A DNA stretch of 64,000 bases from Pseudooceanicola antarcticus (GCF_900215355.1 NZ_OBEA01000002.1:62001-126000); one strand, 5' to 3'. Shown: positions 1 through 9,044, counted from the first letter of the stretch. Numbers and translations are program-made. Notes: generated by a model from the sequence alone, not told the origin.

Positions 1-861
1 CTCGAGCCCAAGGACCGCGACATCTCGATGGTGTTCCAGAGCTACGGGCTCTATCCGAACATGTCGGTCTACGACAACATCCGCTTCCCGCTGCGCATCC
101 GCAAGGTGCCGGCCTCCGAGCACAAGGCCCGCGTCATGCGCGCCGCCGAGATGGTCGAGCTGACGCAGTTCCTGGATCGCCGCCCCGCCGCCCTGTCCGG
201 TGGTCAGCGCCAGCGGGTGGCGCTGGCCCGCGCCATCGTGCGAGAGCCCAATGCCTTCCTGATGGACGAGCCGCTGTCGAACCTCGACGCCAAGCTGCGG
301 GTCTCGACCCGCGCCCAGATCGCCAACCTGCACCACGAGCTGCAGACCACCACGGTCTATGTCACCCACGACCAGGTCGAGGCGATGACGCTGGCCGACC
401 GCGTGGTGGTGATGAAGAACGGCGTGGCCCAGCAGATCGCCCCGCCGATGGAGATCTACAACAAGCCCGCCAATACCTTCGTCGCCAGCTTCATCGGCGC
501 CCCGGCCATGAACCTGATCGAGGGCGAGCTGAACGATGGCACCTTCAGCTCTCCGGTGCTGAAGGTCAGCGGTCTGCCGCATCGCCACTCGGGGCCCGTG
601 ACGCTTGGCTTCCGGGCCGAGGACGTCGAGGTGGTCAGCGAGGGCGGCAACCTGGCCGCGCCGGTCTATTCGGTGGAACGTCTGGGTGACAGCACCATGT
701 TCGCCATCCGCGCCAAGGAGGACCTGATCTCTCTCAAGGCCGACAAGGCCGCCAGCCTCGAGATCGGCGAAACCGTCCGTGCAGAGGTCACCCCCGAGGT
801 CAGCCATATCTTCGACGGCGCGACAGGTCAGCGGATCGAACCCGTGCTGACGGCGGCGTAA
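1..861 (+). CDS. aglK: ABC sugar transporter ATP-binding protein (alpha-glucoside type), 5'-truncated by window edge
   Basis: ATPase subunit of a CUT1-type sugar importer; it would power uptake from the cytoplasmic face of the inner membrane. The reading frame is open from base 1, so the N-terminus with the Walker A motif lies outside the window; 286 residues remain. Visible are the Q-loop (MVFQSYGLYPNMSV), the signature LSGGQRQR, Walker B followed by the D-loop (FLMDEPLSNLD), the H-loop (YVTHDQVEAM) and a C-terminal TOBE-like region. The stop lies 12 bases before an alpha-glucosidase gene, so an alpha-glucoside (AglEFG) transporter is the likely partner. The substrate is inferred from this neighbour; a MalK/UgpC-like ATPase serving another sugar is possible. 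Confidence 0.85.
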   Translation, partial: LEPKDRDISMVFQSYGLYPNMSVYDNIRFPLRIRKVPASEHKARVMRAAEMVELTQFLDRRPAALSGGQRQRVALARAIVREPNAFLMDEPLSNLDAKLRVSTRAQIANLHHELQTTTVYVTHDQVEAMTLADRVVVMKNGVAQQIAPPMEIYNKPANTFVASFIGAPAMNLIEGELNDGTFSSPVLKVSGLPHRHSGPVTLGFRAEDVEVVSEGGNLAAPVYSVERLGDSTMFAIRAKEDLISLKADKAASLEIGETVRAEVTPEVSHIFDGATGQRIEPVLTAA

Positions 862-873
862 CGGATCAGGGCA

Positions 874-2577
874 ATGACAGAAGCAACCAACTCCACCGCG
901 CCGGCGCGGATCAACGGCATGCGCAAGATCTGGTGGAAAGAGGCCGTGGCCTATCAGATCTACCCGCGCAGCTTCATGGACAGCGATGGCGATGGCGTCG
1001 GCGATCTGCGCGGCATCATCGGCAAGCTCGACTACCTGGCCGAGCTGGGCGTCGACCTGATCTGGCTCTCGCCGCATTACGACAGCCCCAATGCCGACAA
1101 CGGCTACGACATCCGCGACTACCGCAAGGTGTCAGAGCAGTTCGGCAGCATGGAGGATTTCGACGCCCTGCTGGAAGGTCTGCACGCGCGTGGCATCCGG
1201 CTGATCGTCGACCTGGTGGTCAACCACTCCAGCGACGAGCACGCCTGGTTCGCCGAGGCCCGTCAGGGCCGCGACAGCGCCACGCGCGACTACTACATCT
1301 GGCGCGATCCGGCGCCCGACGGCGGCGTGCCCAACAACTGGCCCAGCTTCTTCTCCGGTCCCGCTTGGACCTGGGACGAGGCCTCGGGGCAATACTACCT
1401 GCACCTCTTCGCGCAGAAGCAGCCGGATCTGAACTGGGACAACCCCGCCCTGCGCGGCGAGGTCTGGGACCTGATGCGCTTCTGGCTGGACAAGGGCGTG
1501 GATGGCTTCCGCATGGACGTGATCCCCTTCATCTCGAAGGACCCGACGCTGCCCGCGCTGCCCGAGGGCGTGAAGCCGCAGCGCCATTATGCCGAAGGCC
1601 CGAAGCTGCACGACTACCTGCGCGAGATGCGCCGCGAGGTGCTCTCGCACTACGATTGCGCCACGGTGGGCGAGGGCAATGGCCTCGACCAGGAGCAGAT
1701 GCGCCGCGTGGTCGATGAGCGCCGCGAAGAGCTGGACATGATCTTTCAGTTCGACGTGGTGGAATTCGACCGCGACGCGGCGGGCAATCCCCGCGACTGG
1801 ACCCTGCCCGAGTTCAAGGAGATCTTCGCCCGACAGGCCGCCAGCATGGACGGACACGGCTGGACCACGGTCTACCTGGCCAACCACGATTGCACCCGCC
1901 CCGTCAGCCGCTACGGCGACGACAGCCCCGAATGGCGCGCGGCCTCGACCAAGGTGCTGAACGCGCTCTTGCTGACCCAGAAGGGCACGCCCTTCCTCTA
2001 CCAGGGCGACGAGTTCGGCATGACGAACTTCCCCTTCACCGAAATCGGCCAGTTCGAGGATATCGCGGTGCGCAATGCCTGGGCCGCCGCTGAGGCCAAT
2101 GGCACTGCGGATGAGGCCGCCTTCCTCGCCCGTCTCAACCGCACCAGCCGCGACCACTCGCGCACGCCCATGCAATGGAACGCCGCGCCCCAGGGCGGTT
2201 TCACCACCGGCACCCCCTGGTTGGCGGTGAACCCCAACCACGCCACGATCAACGCCGAGGCCGCGCTGGCCGAGGTGGACGGCCCCTGGCAGTTCACCCG
2301 CGACCTGATCGCCCTGCGCAAGGCGCAGCCCGCGCTGGTCTATGGCGACTACGAGGATCTCGCGCCGGATCATGCCGCGATCTTCGCCTACAGCCGCGCC
2401 ATCGGCGGGGCAGGCATCGCCGTTGTGCTGAACTTCGGTGCCGAGGCGCAGGTTTTCGACCTGCCAGAGGCGCTCTCGGCACCGCAGGTGCTGCTGTCGT
2501 CCGGCGCGACGTTGCAGGGGCAAAGCGTCTCTCTGCCCGGCTGGACGGCGCTGATCTGCGCATGGGGGCAGGCATGA
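874..2577 (+). CDS. aglA: Alpha-glucosidase, glycoside hydrolase family 13
   Basis: Cytoplasmic exo-acting enzyme that would release glucose from imported alpha-glucosides such as maltose, sucrose or trehalose-like sugars. The 567-residue length is normal for GH13 oligo-alpha-glucosidases. Region motifs are in order: YPRSFMDSDGDGVGDL near the N-terminus, the nucleophile Asp215 in GFRMDVIPF, the acid/base Glu267 in VGEGNG, and the transition-state Asp339 in NHDCTRPVSRYG. The last motif is slightly unusual, because many relatives have Q-P-R after NHD. The gene lies 12 bases after the ABC ATPase and shares an ATGA overlap with the next MFS gene, so the three are probably one transcript. Confidence 0.92.
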   Translation: MTEATNSTAPARINGMRKIWWKEAVAYQIYPRSFMDSDGDGVGDLRGIIGKLDYLAELGVDLIWLSPHYDSPNADNGYDIRDYRKVSEQFGSMEDFDALLEGLHARGIRLIVDLVVNHSSDEHAWFAEARQGRDSATRDYYIWRDPAPDGGVPNNWPSFFSGPAWTWDEASGQYYLHLFAQKQPDLNWDNPALRGEVWDLMRFWLDKGVDGFRMDVIPFISKDPTLPALPEGVKPQRHYAEGPKLHDYLREMRREVLSHYDCATVGEGNGLDQEQMRRVVDERREELDMIFQFDVVEFDRDAAGNPRDWTLPEFKEIFARQAASMDGHGWTTVYLANHDCTRPVSRYGDDSPEWRAASTKVLNALLLTQKGTPFLYQGDEFGMTNFPFTEIGQFEDIAVRNAWAAAEANGTADEAAFLARLNRTSRDHSRTPMQWNAAPQGGFTTGTPWLAVNPNHATINAEAALAEVDGPWQFTRDLIALRKAQPALVYGDYEDLAPDHAAIFAYSRAIGGAGIAVVLNFGAEAQVFDLPEALSAPQVLLSSGATLQGQSVSLPGWTALICAWGQA

Positions 2578-3788
2578 CCTCTCGCCCTGATCCGATCCCT
2601 TCGAGCCGCCCCGAGGTCCATGACAATCACGGCGGCCTGATGCTGCTACTGTCGCTGGCCTGCGGCCTTCTGGCGGCGAATGTCTATTACGCCCAGCCTC
2701 TTGCGGGCACCATCGCGGCGGATCTGAACATGTCCGAGAGGGCGGCGGGTCTGGTCGTGACCCTGACCCAGATCGGCTATGGCGCCGGGCTGCTGCTGGT
2801 GGTGCCGCTGGCCGACCGGCTCGAGAACCGCCGCCTGATCCTGGGCCTCGTCGCGCTGGCGGGGCTGGCGCTTTGCCTTGCGGGGTTCACCGGCATGGCC
2901 GGGGTCTTCCTGGCGGCGAGCCTGGCCATCGGGCTTGGCTCTGTCTGCGTGCAGGTGCTGGTGCCCTATGCCACCCACATGGCCCCGGAAGAGCGGCGCG
3001 GCCGCACCGTGGGGACGGTGACCACCGGGCTGATGCTGGGCATCATGCTGGCGCGCCCTGTCTCGGGCTTCGTCGCGGGGGCCTTCGGCTGGCGGGCGAT
3101 GTTCTGGATCAGCGCTGCGCTGATGCTGGCGCTGATCCTGACGCTGGCGGCCCGGCTGCCCGCCCGCCGTCCGCCCCATGATCCGAACGCCGAGCCCATG
3201 CTGCCCGCCATGGCCCGCGCCCTGGCCTCGATGCCGCTGCTGCGCCAGCGCATCCTCTACCAGATGGCGCTCTTCTCGGGCTTTTCGCTGTTCTGGACCA
3301 CGGTACCGCTGTGGCTGTCGGGCCCCGGCTGGGGCTGGAGCCACGCGCAAATCGGCCTCTTCGCCCTCGCCGGTGCCATGAGCGCCATTGCCGCGCCGAT
3401 CGCCGGCCATCTTGCCGACCACGGGCATTCCCGCGCCGGCACCGCTGCCGCGCTGGCCTCGGGCGTGCTGGCCTTCGCCCTTGCCGGGATCGCGCCTGCG
3501 GGGACGGTGACAGGCGCCGTGACTCTGGTGGCCGCCGCGCTGCTGCTGGATCTGGGCGTGACGCTGAGCTTCGTCATCGGGCAGCGCACGATCTTCGGGC
3601 TGGCACCGGGCAACCGGGCACGGCTGAACGGGGTCTACATGGCCAGCTTCACGGCAGCGGGCGCCGTTGGCTCTGCTGCGGGAGCATGGATCTTTGCCAC
3701 CAAGGGCTGGGGCTTCGTCGCCCTGCTGGGCGCGGTGCTGATCCTGCTGGCGGGGCTGCGCTTCAGTCTTGCGAAAGAGCGCGCGTAG
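2574..3788 (+). CDS. MFS permease, 12-TM type, in the alpha-glucoside operon
   Basis: Inner-membrane secondary transporter of 404 residues with about 12 hydrophobic segments. The start was set at the ATG that overlaps the aglA stop (ATGA), although the frame stays open further upstream inside aglA. The first helix (LACGLLAANVYYAQPL) and the loop 2-3 motif (PLADRLENRRLI) fit the YgaY/AraJ-like drug or sugar efflux branch of the MFS. Translational coupling to aglA suggests a role with sugars, perhaps export of excess sugar or product, but no substrate can be read from the sequence. Its end overlaps the convergent LacI gene by 26 bases. Confidence 0.8.
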   Translation: MTSRPDPIPSSRPEVHDNHGGLMLLLSLACGLLAANVYYAQPLAGTIAADLNMSERAAGLVVTLTQIGYGAGLLLVVPLADRLENRRLILGLVALAGLALCLAGFTGMAGVFLAASLAIGLGSVCVQVLVPYATHMAPEERRGRTVGTVTTGLMLGIMLARPVSGFVAGAFGWRAMFWISAALMLALILTLAARLPARRPPHDPNAEPMLPAMARALASMPLLRQRILYQMALFSGFSLFWTTVPLWLSGPGWGWSHAQIGLFALAGAMSAIAAPIAGHLADHGHSRAGTAAALASGVLAFALAGIAPAGTVTGAVTLVAAALLLDLGVTLSFVIGQRTIFGLAPGNRARLNGVYMASFTAAGAVGSAAGAWIFATKGWGFVALLGAVLILLAGLRFSLAKERA

Positions 3789-4779
3789 AGCCGCGCCGCA
3801 CCAGTTCGACCGGCAACATGACCTGGCGCGGGCCCTCTTCCTTGCGGGCCAGCGCCGCCATCAGGGACGAGACCGCCTGCGCCACCATCGCCCTCCGGTC
3901 CTGGCGCAGGGTGGTCAGGTCGAAGCTGGGCCAGGCGGCGGCGGGCACGTCGTCGAAGCCCACCACGGCCACGTCATCAGGCACCGAAAGCCCGAACTCG
4001 TACCGGATCACGTCGAGTGCGGCGAAAGCCATGTGATCATCGGGCACGAAAAGCGCATCGGGCCGGTCGGGCCGGTCGAAGATCCGACGGGCGGCCTCGC
4101 GGGCGGTGTCGTAGTGATAATCCCCGGCCTCGGTCAGGGCGATCTCGGCGCCGGCCTCGGCCAGGGCCTCGGTGAAGCCGGAAACCCGGTCGCGGTCGGT
4201 CGAGGCGTTCTCGAAACCGCGCAGCAGGGCGATCCGCTTGGGCTGTGCTTCCAGCAGCACCTTGGCGGCCATCCAGCCGCCGGTGTGGTTGTCACTGGTC
4301 ACCGAACGCAGCCCGCTGCCGGGCTGGTCGCGGTTGAACAGCATCACCGGGATCGACAGGCCGACGCAGCGCTCGGCCAGCGTCGATGAGAGCGAGACAG
4401 AGACCAGCACCAGCGCATCGACCCGGTAGTCGAGGATGCGTTGCACCACGTCCTCGACATCGCCGACGGTGCGTTGCGCCATGAAGAGCAGCACGTGGTA
4501 GCCCTCGTCCTGGAGCGCAATGGACAGGCGCTCGACAAGATCGGGGTAAAGCTGGTTCTCGAAGTAATGCACCACCAGCCCGATGATCCGGCTCTTGCCG
4601 GTGATCAGCGAGCGGGCCAGTACGTTGGGACGGTAGCCCAGTTCCTCCGCGGCTTCGCGGATACGCTCGGCCATCTTCTTGGACACGGAGGCGCCCGGGG
4701 TGAAATACCGCGACACGGCGGATTGGCTGACGCCCGCCTTGCGCGCAACGTCAACGGAAGTCACCGGCTTGTCGGTCAT
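3763..4779 (-). CDS. LacI-family transcriptional regulator
   Basis: Repressor-type regulator of 338 residues: an N-terminal helix-turn-helix (TSVDVARKAGVSQSAVSRYF) with the hinge segment ELGYRPNVLARSL, then a periplasmic-binding-protein-like effector domain (IIGLVVHYFENQLYP, SDNHTGGWMAA, GFDDVPAAAWPSFDLTT). It follows the SnoaL-like gene on the same strand by 62 bases, so it is probably co-transcribed with it. Two matching 16-bp palindromes with central CG, typical of LacI-family operators, lie upstream of that gene and of the HisD-like gene, which makes this the likely regulator of that locus rather than of the convergent agl genes. The effector is unknown. Confidence 0.88.
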   Translation of the reverse strand: MTDKPVTSVDVARKAGVSQSAVSRYFTPGASVSKKMAERIREAAEELGYRPNVLARSLITGKSRIIGLVVHYFENQLYPDLVERLSIALQDEGYHVLLFMAQRTVGDVEDVVQRILDYRVDALVLVSVSLSSTLAERCVGLSIPVMLFNRDQPGSGLRSVTSDNHTGGWMAAKVLLEAQPKRIALLRGFENASTDRDRVSGFTEALAEAGAEIALTEAGDYHYDTAREAARRIFDRPDRPDALFVPDDHMAFAALDVIRYEFGLSVPDDVAVVGFDDVPAAAWPSFDLTTLRQDRRAMVAQAVSSLMAALARKEEGPRQVMLPVELVRRGSTRALSQD

Positions 4780-4806
4780 GCCCGGACGGGTCCTCTCTGG
4801 TCAGGT

Positions 4807-4834
4807 GCCCCCGCGCCGGGAAGGGCGCGGGGGC
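4807..4834 (-). terminator. GC-rich hairpin between the SnoaL-like gene and lacI-type gene
   Basis: Perfect 11-bp stem (GCCCCCGCGCC paired with GGCGCGGGGGC) with a 6-base loop, located just after the SnoaL-like stop codon. There is no T-run, so it may be a partial terminator or an mRNA stabiliser that lowers regulator expression relative to the upstream gene. Confidence 0.5.
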
Positions 4835-4841
4835 GGAAGGC

Positions 4842-6011
4842 TCAGCCCTCGATATCGGCCACGGCGGGCCGATCTGCAAGCTGTGCCAGTTTCACCTGTA
4901 CCAGCATGGAGAGTTCATCGTAGACCGTCCAGTCATCGACGATGCGGCCATCCTTGTAGTGGAAGTGGGACATGCCCATGACCTGGATGCGCTTGCCGGT
5001 CGGATCGCCGAGCGATTCCAGCCCGCCGAAGCCCAGGTGGTGGCCCTCCATCACCCAGCGGACGGCGACCTTGGTGCCGCCCTCGACGCAATCGACAGAG
5101 CAGACATGCTGCGGCATGAAGACCGCATCCGGGATGGCGCCGACGAGGCCGATCATCTGGTGGCTGACGGCGGTGACGCCATAGAGCTCTTTCATCAGGG
5201 GGCCGTGGTACATGACGGTCGGCGCATAGACATCGCGCAGCACGCCGAACATCTTGCGGTTATAGGCCGCATGCAGCCATTCCAGCGTCTTCCGCTCGAG
5301 GTCGGTCTCGGCGATGGAGGTATCCAGCGGCAGCTCGGAGGGCGGGTACTGACCCATCATCAGGCCGTTTTCGCCGATATCGAGGCTGGTCAGCCCCTGC
5401 GACAGCTTGGTTGCGGCGATCTTCTCGGCGAAGGCATGGGGGTCGAGACCCAGCTGACGGATGATCGCCATCTGATCAGCGACGACCCATTCGCGGTAGA
5501 TCTTGTTCTCGAAGACCATGCAGTCCGCCACGGTGCGCGAGACGAAGGGACGCCCCGTCGCCGGGCCATAGTGCCCGTTCTGGCTGTGACGGCCCGAGCC
5601 TGTCACCAGGTGCGAGGTATAGAAACCGTCGACGTCATTGCCCTTCCAGACCACCTGGGTGGCCATGCCGCGGCGCTCGGGCAGCGAGACCAGGCGCTGG
5701 ATCGTGTCGCGCACCACGTCTTCGCGGTTATACATGGTGCCCATGGTGCCATAGAGGACGCAGTTATGAGTGTAGTGCGTGTAGATCAGGCCCACGTCGC
5801 GCTCGTCCCAGATCTTGTGGGTGCAGCGGATGATGTAATCCACGATGTCCGTGTAGCAGTCGTCGAAACCCTTCATGGACTGGGCGCGGGGACGGTCCTC
5901 GGGCACCAGGTCGGTGAAGTCGAGCCGCTCGCACTGCAGGACCTCGGGGGCCGCCTGCTTGGCGGGCTTGGGGGCAGCGGGGGCTGCGGATTTCTCGGGT
6001 GTCGTCGCCAT
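4842..6011 (-). CDS. Double NTF2/SnoaL-like domain protein
   Basis: Protein of 389 residues that appears to contain two NTF2-like (SnoaL-like) alpha+beta cone domains in tandem: roughly residues 50-190 (FDDCYTDIVDYIIRCTHKIW onward) and 225-375 (LEWLHAAYNRKMFGVLRDVY onward). The family includes small-molecule isomerases, hydrolases and binding proteins. The start was placed at the ATG preceded by AGGAG six bases upstream; a GTG seven codons earlier lacks such a site. The first 35 residues are Ala/Pro/Lys-rich and look disordered. It is divergent from the small gene and amidase, with a LacI-type palindrome between them. The reaction cannot be assigned. Confidence 0.8.
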   Translation of the reverse strand: MATTPEKSAAPAAPKPAKQAAPEVLQCERLDFTDLVPEDRPRAQSMKGFDDCYTDIVDYIIRCTHKIWDERDVGLIYTHYTHNCVLYGTMGTMYNREDVVRDTIQRLVSLPERRGMATQVVWKGNDVDGFYTSHLVTGSGRHSQNGHYGPATGRPFVSRTVADCMVFENKIYREWVVADQMAIIRQLGLDPHAFAEKIAATKLSQGLTSLDIGENGLMMGQYPPSELPLDTSIAETDLERKTLEWLHAAYNRKMFGVLRDVYAPTVMYHGPLMKELYGVTAVSHQMIGLVGAIPDAVFMPQHVCSVDCVEGGTKVAVRWVMEGHHLGFGGLESLGDPTGKRIQVMGMSHFHYKDGRIVDDWTVYDELSMLVQVKLAQLADRPAVADIEG

Positions 6012-6093
6012 GTCGGTCTCCTGTTGTGTCACGGCCTGCGGCCCGGTTCAGAGGTCTCGGGCGCTTGCCTCTTGCCAAGTCTTGTGCCGCATG

Positions 6094-6109
6094 TTGAATA
6101 CGTATGCAA
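6094..6109. promoter_or_regulatory. Putative LacI-family operator 1
   Basis: TTGAATACGTATGCAA, a palindrome with one mismatched pair and a central CG. It sits between the divergent SnoaL-like gene and the AtzG-like/amidase pair, about 83 bases from the former start and 54 from the latter. It matches the site at 9045-9060 in 14 of 16 positions. Confidence 0.65.
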
Positions 6110-6162
6110 TACGAGTTTTCGGGGAAGCCCCCGAGGACGAGAGATGAAACGGAGGGCAGCCC

Positions 6163-6324
6163 ATGGCTGATGAAAAGCTGAGCCTTGAGGATCTGCTGGT
6201 GCGGCTGGAAGAGAAGGGCGTGACGCTGGCGGAGGATGAGCAGGCGGCCGCCCTTGCTGCGGCGCGGGACCTGCGGCGGCGCGCGGCTCTCCTTGCGCAG
6301 CAGAGAGGGCAGGCCGATGACTGA
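6163..6324 (+). CDS. Small AtzG/DUF4089-like protein, 53 aa
   Basis: Short helical, charged protein (MADEKLSLEDLLVRLEEKG at its N-terminus, then an Ala/Leu/Arg-rich helix). It overlaps the amidase start by 8 bases. Small GatC/AtzG-like partners (DUF4089) are typically encoded immediately upstream of AtzE-type amidases and stabilise them, so this is the likely role. The assignment rests on size, helical pattern and overlap, not on a strong motif. It is somewhat shorter than known AtzG proteins. A purine-rich stretch (GGAGGG) lies 6-11 bases upstream of the ATG. Confidence 0.6.
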   Translation: MADEKLSLEDLLVRLEEKGVTLAEDEQAAALAAARDLRRRAALLAQQRGQADD

Positions 6325-7663
6325 CTGGATCGACCGATCGCTGAGCGCCCAGGCCGAAGCGCTGAGGGCGGGACAGGTGAGCGCTGTCGCGCTGATGGAG
6401 GCTACGCTGGCGCGAATCGATGCGCGCAGCGCGCTGGACGCGGTGACCTGGATCGCCCCGGACGCGCTTGAGCAGGCCGCCGCCGCGGATCGCGCCCTGG
6501 CCGAGGGCCAGGAGACCGGCCCGCTGCACGGGCTGCCCGTGGCGCTTAAGGACCTCTTCGAGGCGGAGGGGCAGCCGAACACCTGCGGCTCCCGCTCGAT
6601 GCCAGAGGGGGGGATGCCTGCCGACAGCGCCCCGGTCGCGGCCCTGCGCCGAGCCGGTGCTCTGCCGGTGCTGCGGGTGGCCACCTACGAGTTCGCCCTG
6701 ACCGGCCCGGCCTGGGATCAGCCCTATCCGCCCGCCCGCAATCCCTGGAACCCCCGGCATATCACCGGCGGTTCCTCCTCGGGCTCTGCTGCCGCTGTTG
6801 CCGGCGGGTTGGTGCGCGTGGCGCTTGGCACAGATACCGGCGGCTCGGTCCGCAGCCCCGCGTCCTACTGCGGGATCGTCGGCTTGAAACCGACGCGGGG
6901 CCGGGTGCCGGACAGCGGGGTATTCCCCCTTTCGGGCACGCTCGACACCGTCGGGCCGCTGGCGGCCAGTGTCGCGGAAGCGGCGCTGATTCTCGACGTG
7001 ATCTCGGGGGAGGGCATGGCTCCGGCCTCGGGCGAACTGGGGCAGGACCCCGCGGGCATGCGCATCGGCTTCGCCCGCGACTGGGTGCTGGACCCCGAAG
7101 CCGATCCGAGTCTGTTGCCGCTGCTGGACGATGCGGTCGGTGTGCTGTCGCGCCTTGGGTTGGGCGTCGATCTGATCGAGATGCCGGATTACGCCCTGGC
7201 CGAGGCGGCGGGCTGCGTCATCATCCAGCACGAGGCCTGGCAGATCCACGCCGCGCGGCTGGCCGAAAATGGCGCTGCCTACGGGCGCGATGCGCGGCTG
7301 AACCTCGTCACCGGCGCGGCCTTGGATCAGGCGGATGTGCAGGCGGCAGAGGCCCATGCGCGGGACCTCACCCGCGCCGTGGACCGCGCGCTTGAGGGAC
7401 GTGATGCCATCGTCTCCGCCACGACGCTGACCCCGGCTCCGGCCTTCTCGGATTTCGAGAATGGTGCGGTCTGGACCCCGATGCGCACCTTCCCCTTCAA
7501 CATCACCGGCCACCCGGCGATCTCACTGCCCTGCGGCCTGCTGGACGGGCTGCCCATTGGCCTGCAGATCATCGGTCGGCATGGAGAGGAGGCGCGGATC
7601 TGCCGGATCGCCGAGGCCTTCGAGCTGGCCACGGATCACTGCCTGCAACACCCGCCGCTCTGA
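6317..7663 (+). CDS. Amidase signature family hydrolase (AtzE/GatA-like)
   Basis: Cytoplasmic amidohydrolase of 448 residues using the Ser-cisSer-Lys triad. Lys78 lies in LPVALKDLFEAEG, the Gly/Ser box ITGGSSSGSAA spans residues 149-159, and the nucleophile is probably Ser177 in DTGGSVRSPASYCG. The start was chosen at the ATG inside the end of the small upstream gene, since the frame remains open upstream. The AtzG-like partner suggests an AtzE-type enzyme acting on a small carboxamide or urea-like compound rather than GatA of the tRNA amidotransferase, as no gatB or gatC is near. It is probably controlled by the LacI-type operator at 6094. Confidence 0.85.
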   Translation: MTDWIDRSLSAQAEALRAGQVSAVALMEATLARIDARSALDAVTWIAPDALEQAAAADRALAEGQETGPLHGLPVALKDLFEAEGQPNTCGSRSMPEGGMPADSAPVAALRRAGALPVLRVATYEFALTGPAWDQPYPPARNPWNPRHITGGSSSGSAAAVAGGLVRVALGTDTGGSVRSPASYCGIVGLKPTRGRVPDSGVFPLSGTLDTVGPLAASVAEAALILDVISGEGMAPASGELGQDPAGMRIGFARDWVLDPEADPSLLPLLDDAVGVLSRLGLGVDLIEMPDYALAEAAGCVIIQHEAWQIHAARLAENGAAYGRDARLNLVTGAALDQADVQAAEAHARDLTRAVDRALEGRDAIVSATTLTPAPAFSDFENGAVWTPMRTFPFNITGHPAISLPCGLLDGLPIGLQIIGRHGEEARICRIAEAFELATDHCLQHPPL

Positions 7664-7678
7664 TCCGCGAGGGGGCGG

Positions 7679-7718
7679 AAAAAAGCCCGGCCGCGATCGC
7701 TCGCGGCCGGGCTTTTTT
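7679..7718. terminator. Bidirectional intrinsic terminator
   Basis: Twelve-bp perfect stem (GCCCGGCCGCGA paired with TCGCGGCCGGGC) with loop TCGC, flanked by six A on the left and six T on the right. It can end both the amidase transcript and the convergent HisD-like transcript; its last base is the first base of the HisD-like stop codon. Confidence 0.9.
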
Positions 7719-9004
7719 CATGCCTGAAGGCGGTCGAGGCGCAGTTGCGCGGCGCGGCGGTGACCTTCCAGGCCCTCGCTCTTGGCCTGGCGCGCGGCGG
7801 GCGGAGCCACCTGCTTCACGCCTTCCGCATCCAGCCACTGGTGCGTGGCGGTCTTGATGTAGGCGCCGACCCAGAGCCCGCCGGTATAGCGGCCCGCCGC
7901 CATGGTCGGCAGCGTGTGGTTGGTGCCCGAGCACTTGTCGGAATAGACCACGCTGGACAGCTCTCCGATGAAGAGCGAGCCGTAGTGGCTGAGCTTCTTG
8001 GCGAAGTCGCGCGGCTCGGCGGTGTGGACCTGAAGGTGCTCGGCGGCGACCTCGTCGGAATAGGCGATCATCGCGGCCTCGTCGGCGACCAGGGCGATTT
8101 CGCCGTAGTCGTTCCAGGCGGGGCGGGCCACCTCGGCGGTCGAGAGCGTCTCGAGCTGCTTTTCCACCTCGGCCAGAACGGCCTCGGCCAGCGGGCGGTG
8201 CGTGGTGATCAGGCCGACGCGGGTGCGCACGTCGTGCTCGGCCTGGGCCAGCAGGTCGGTGGCGATCATCTCGGCGTCGCCGGTCTCATCGGCCAGCACG
8301 AAGATCTCGGAGGGGCCGGCCAGCTGGTCGATGCCCACGGGGCCGAAGACCTGGCGCTTGGCCTCGTTGACGAAGGCGTTGCCGGGGCCGACGATCTTGT
8401 CGACGCGGGGCACGCTCTCGGTGCCGAGAGCCATCGCGGCGATGGCCTGGGCGCCACCGATGCGGAAGATCCGGTCGGCACCCGAGAGGTGGCAGCCGGC
8501 GATCATCGCGCGATGCGCATTCGGCGGCAGGCAGGCCACGACCTCTTTCACGCCGGCGACCTTGGCGGGCACGATGGTCATGATCGGCGCCGACAGAAGC
8601 GGGAAGCGACCGCCGGGGACGTAGCAGCCGACGCGATCCAGCGGGATGTTGCGGTGACCAAGGTGGACGCCCGGCAGGATCTCGACCTCCAGCTCACCCA
8701 GGGTGCCCAGCTGGGCCTCGGCGAAGGCGCGCACGTTGGCGATGGCGAACTCGGTATCCGCGCGGGTCTGCGGGTCCAGCTCGGCCAGGGCCGCTTCGCG
8801 GTCCTCTGCGCTGACCTCGAAGACCTCGAGGTCGGACTTGTCGAAACGCTGCGCATAATCGCGCACGGCCGCATCGCCCTCGGTGCGCACACGGGCGATC
8901 ACCTCGGCCACGGTCTTTTCGACGGGGGCGTTGTCGGCCACGGCGTTGCGGCCCGGTGCCTTGATGAATTCGGGAGCTTGGGAGCTGGTTTTGCTGTTGG
9001 TCAT
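7718..9004 (-). CDS. Histidinol dehydrogenase-like NAD-dependent dehydrogenase (HisD paralogue)
   Basis: Protein of 428 residues with the complete HisD fold markers: [19 protein letters not shown], the NAD-site region [23 protein letters not shown], zinc ligands in LLAQAEHD, the catalytic Glu-His in AAEHLQVHT, and the C-terminal [13 protein letters not shown]. No histidine biosynthesis gene is near. HisD paralogues of this kind in Rhodobacterales oxidise other primary alcohols; HpsN, which acts on 2,3-dihydroxypropanesulfonate, is the best known. None of the other hps genes are here, so the substrate is open. A LacI-type palindrome lies 41 bases upstream, tying it to the SnoaL/amidase genes. 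Confidence 0.85.
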   Translation of the reverse strand: MTNSKTSSQAPEFIKAPGRNAVADNAPVEKTVAEVIARVRTEGDAAVRDYAQRFDKSDLEVFEVSAEDREAALAELDPQTRADTEFAIANVRAFAEAQLGTLGELEVEILPGVHLGHRNIPLDRVGCYVPGGRFPLLSAPIMTIVPAKVAGVKEVVACLPPNAHRAMIAGCHLSGADRIFRIGGAQAIAAMALGTESVPRVDKIVGPGNAFVNEAKRQVFGPVGIDQLAGPSEIFVLADETGDAEMIATDLLAQAEHDVRTRVGLITTHRPLAEAVLAEVEKQLETLSTAEVARPAWNDYGEIALVADEAAMIAYSDEVAAEHLQVHTAEPRDFAKKLSHYGSLFIGELSSVVYSDKCSGTNHTLPTMAAGRYTGGLWVGAYIKTATHQWLDAEGVKQVAPPAARQAKSEGLEGHRRAAQLRLDRLQA

Positions 9005-9044
9005 GGCCTCACATCCACTGTCTGATGCCCCGTCGATAGCAGTT

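Noticed and set aside
1132-2523. Long antisense frame opposite the alpha-glucosidase gene
   Set aside because: High GC content leaves antisense frames open by chance; the translation is Gly/Ala/His/Val-rich without any domain, and the plus-strand gene has all catalytic motifs. The same applies to other long frames opposite pccA, mcm, ppk and pcaB.
3763-4779. LacI-type regulator as repressor of the agl genes
   Set aside because: It is convergent with them, no matching palindrome is seen near aglA, and two matching palindromes are in the neighbouring SnoaL/HisD-like locus. The agl promoter is outside the window, so dual control cannot be excluded.
7718-9004. HisD-like gene as the histidine biosynthesis enzyme
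   Set aside because: No other his gene is near, and it shares its operator with a catabolic locus. A specialised paralogue is more likely, although only a genome-wide search can settle it.
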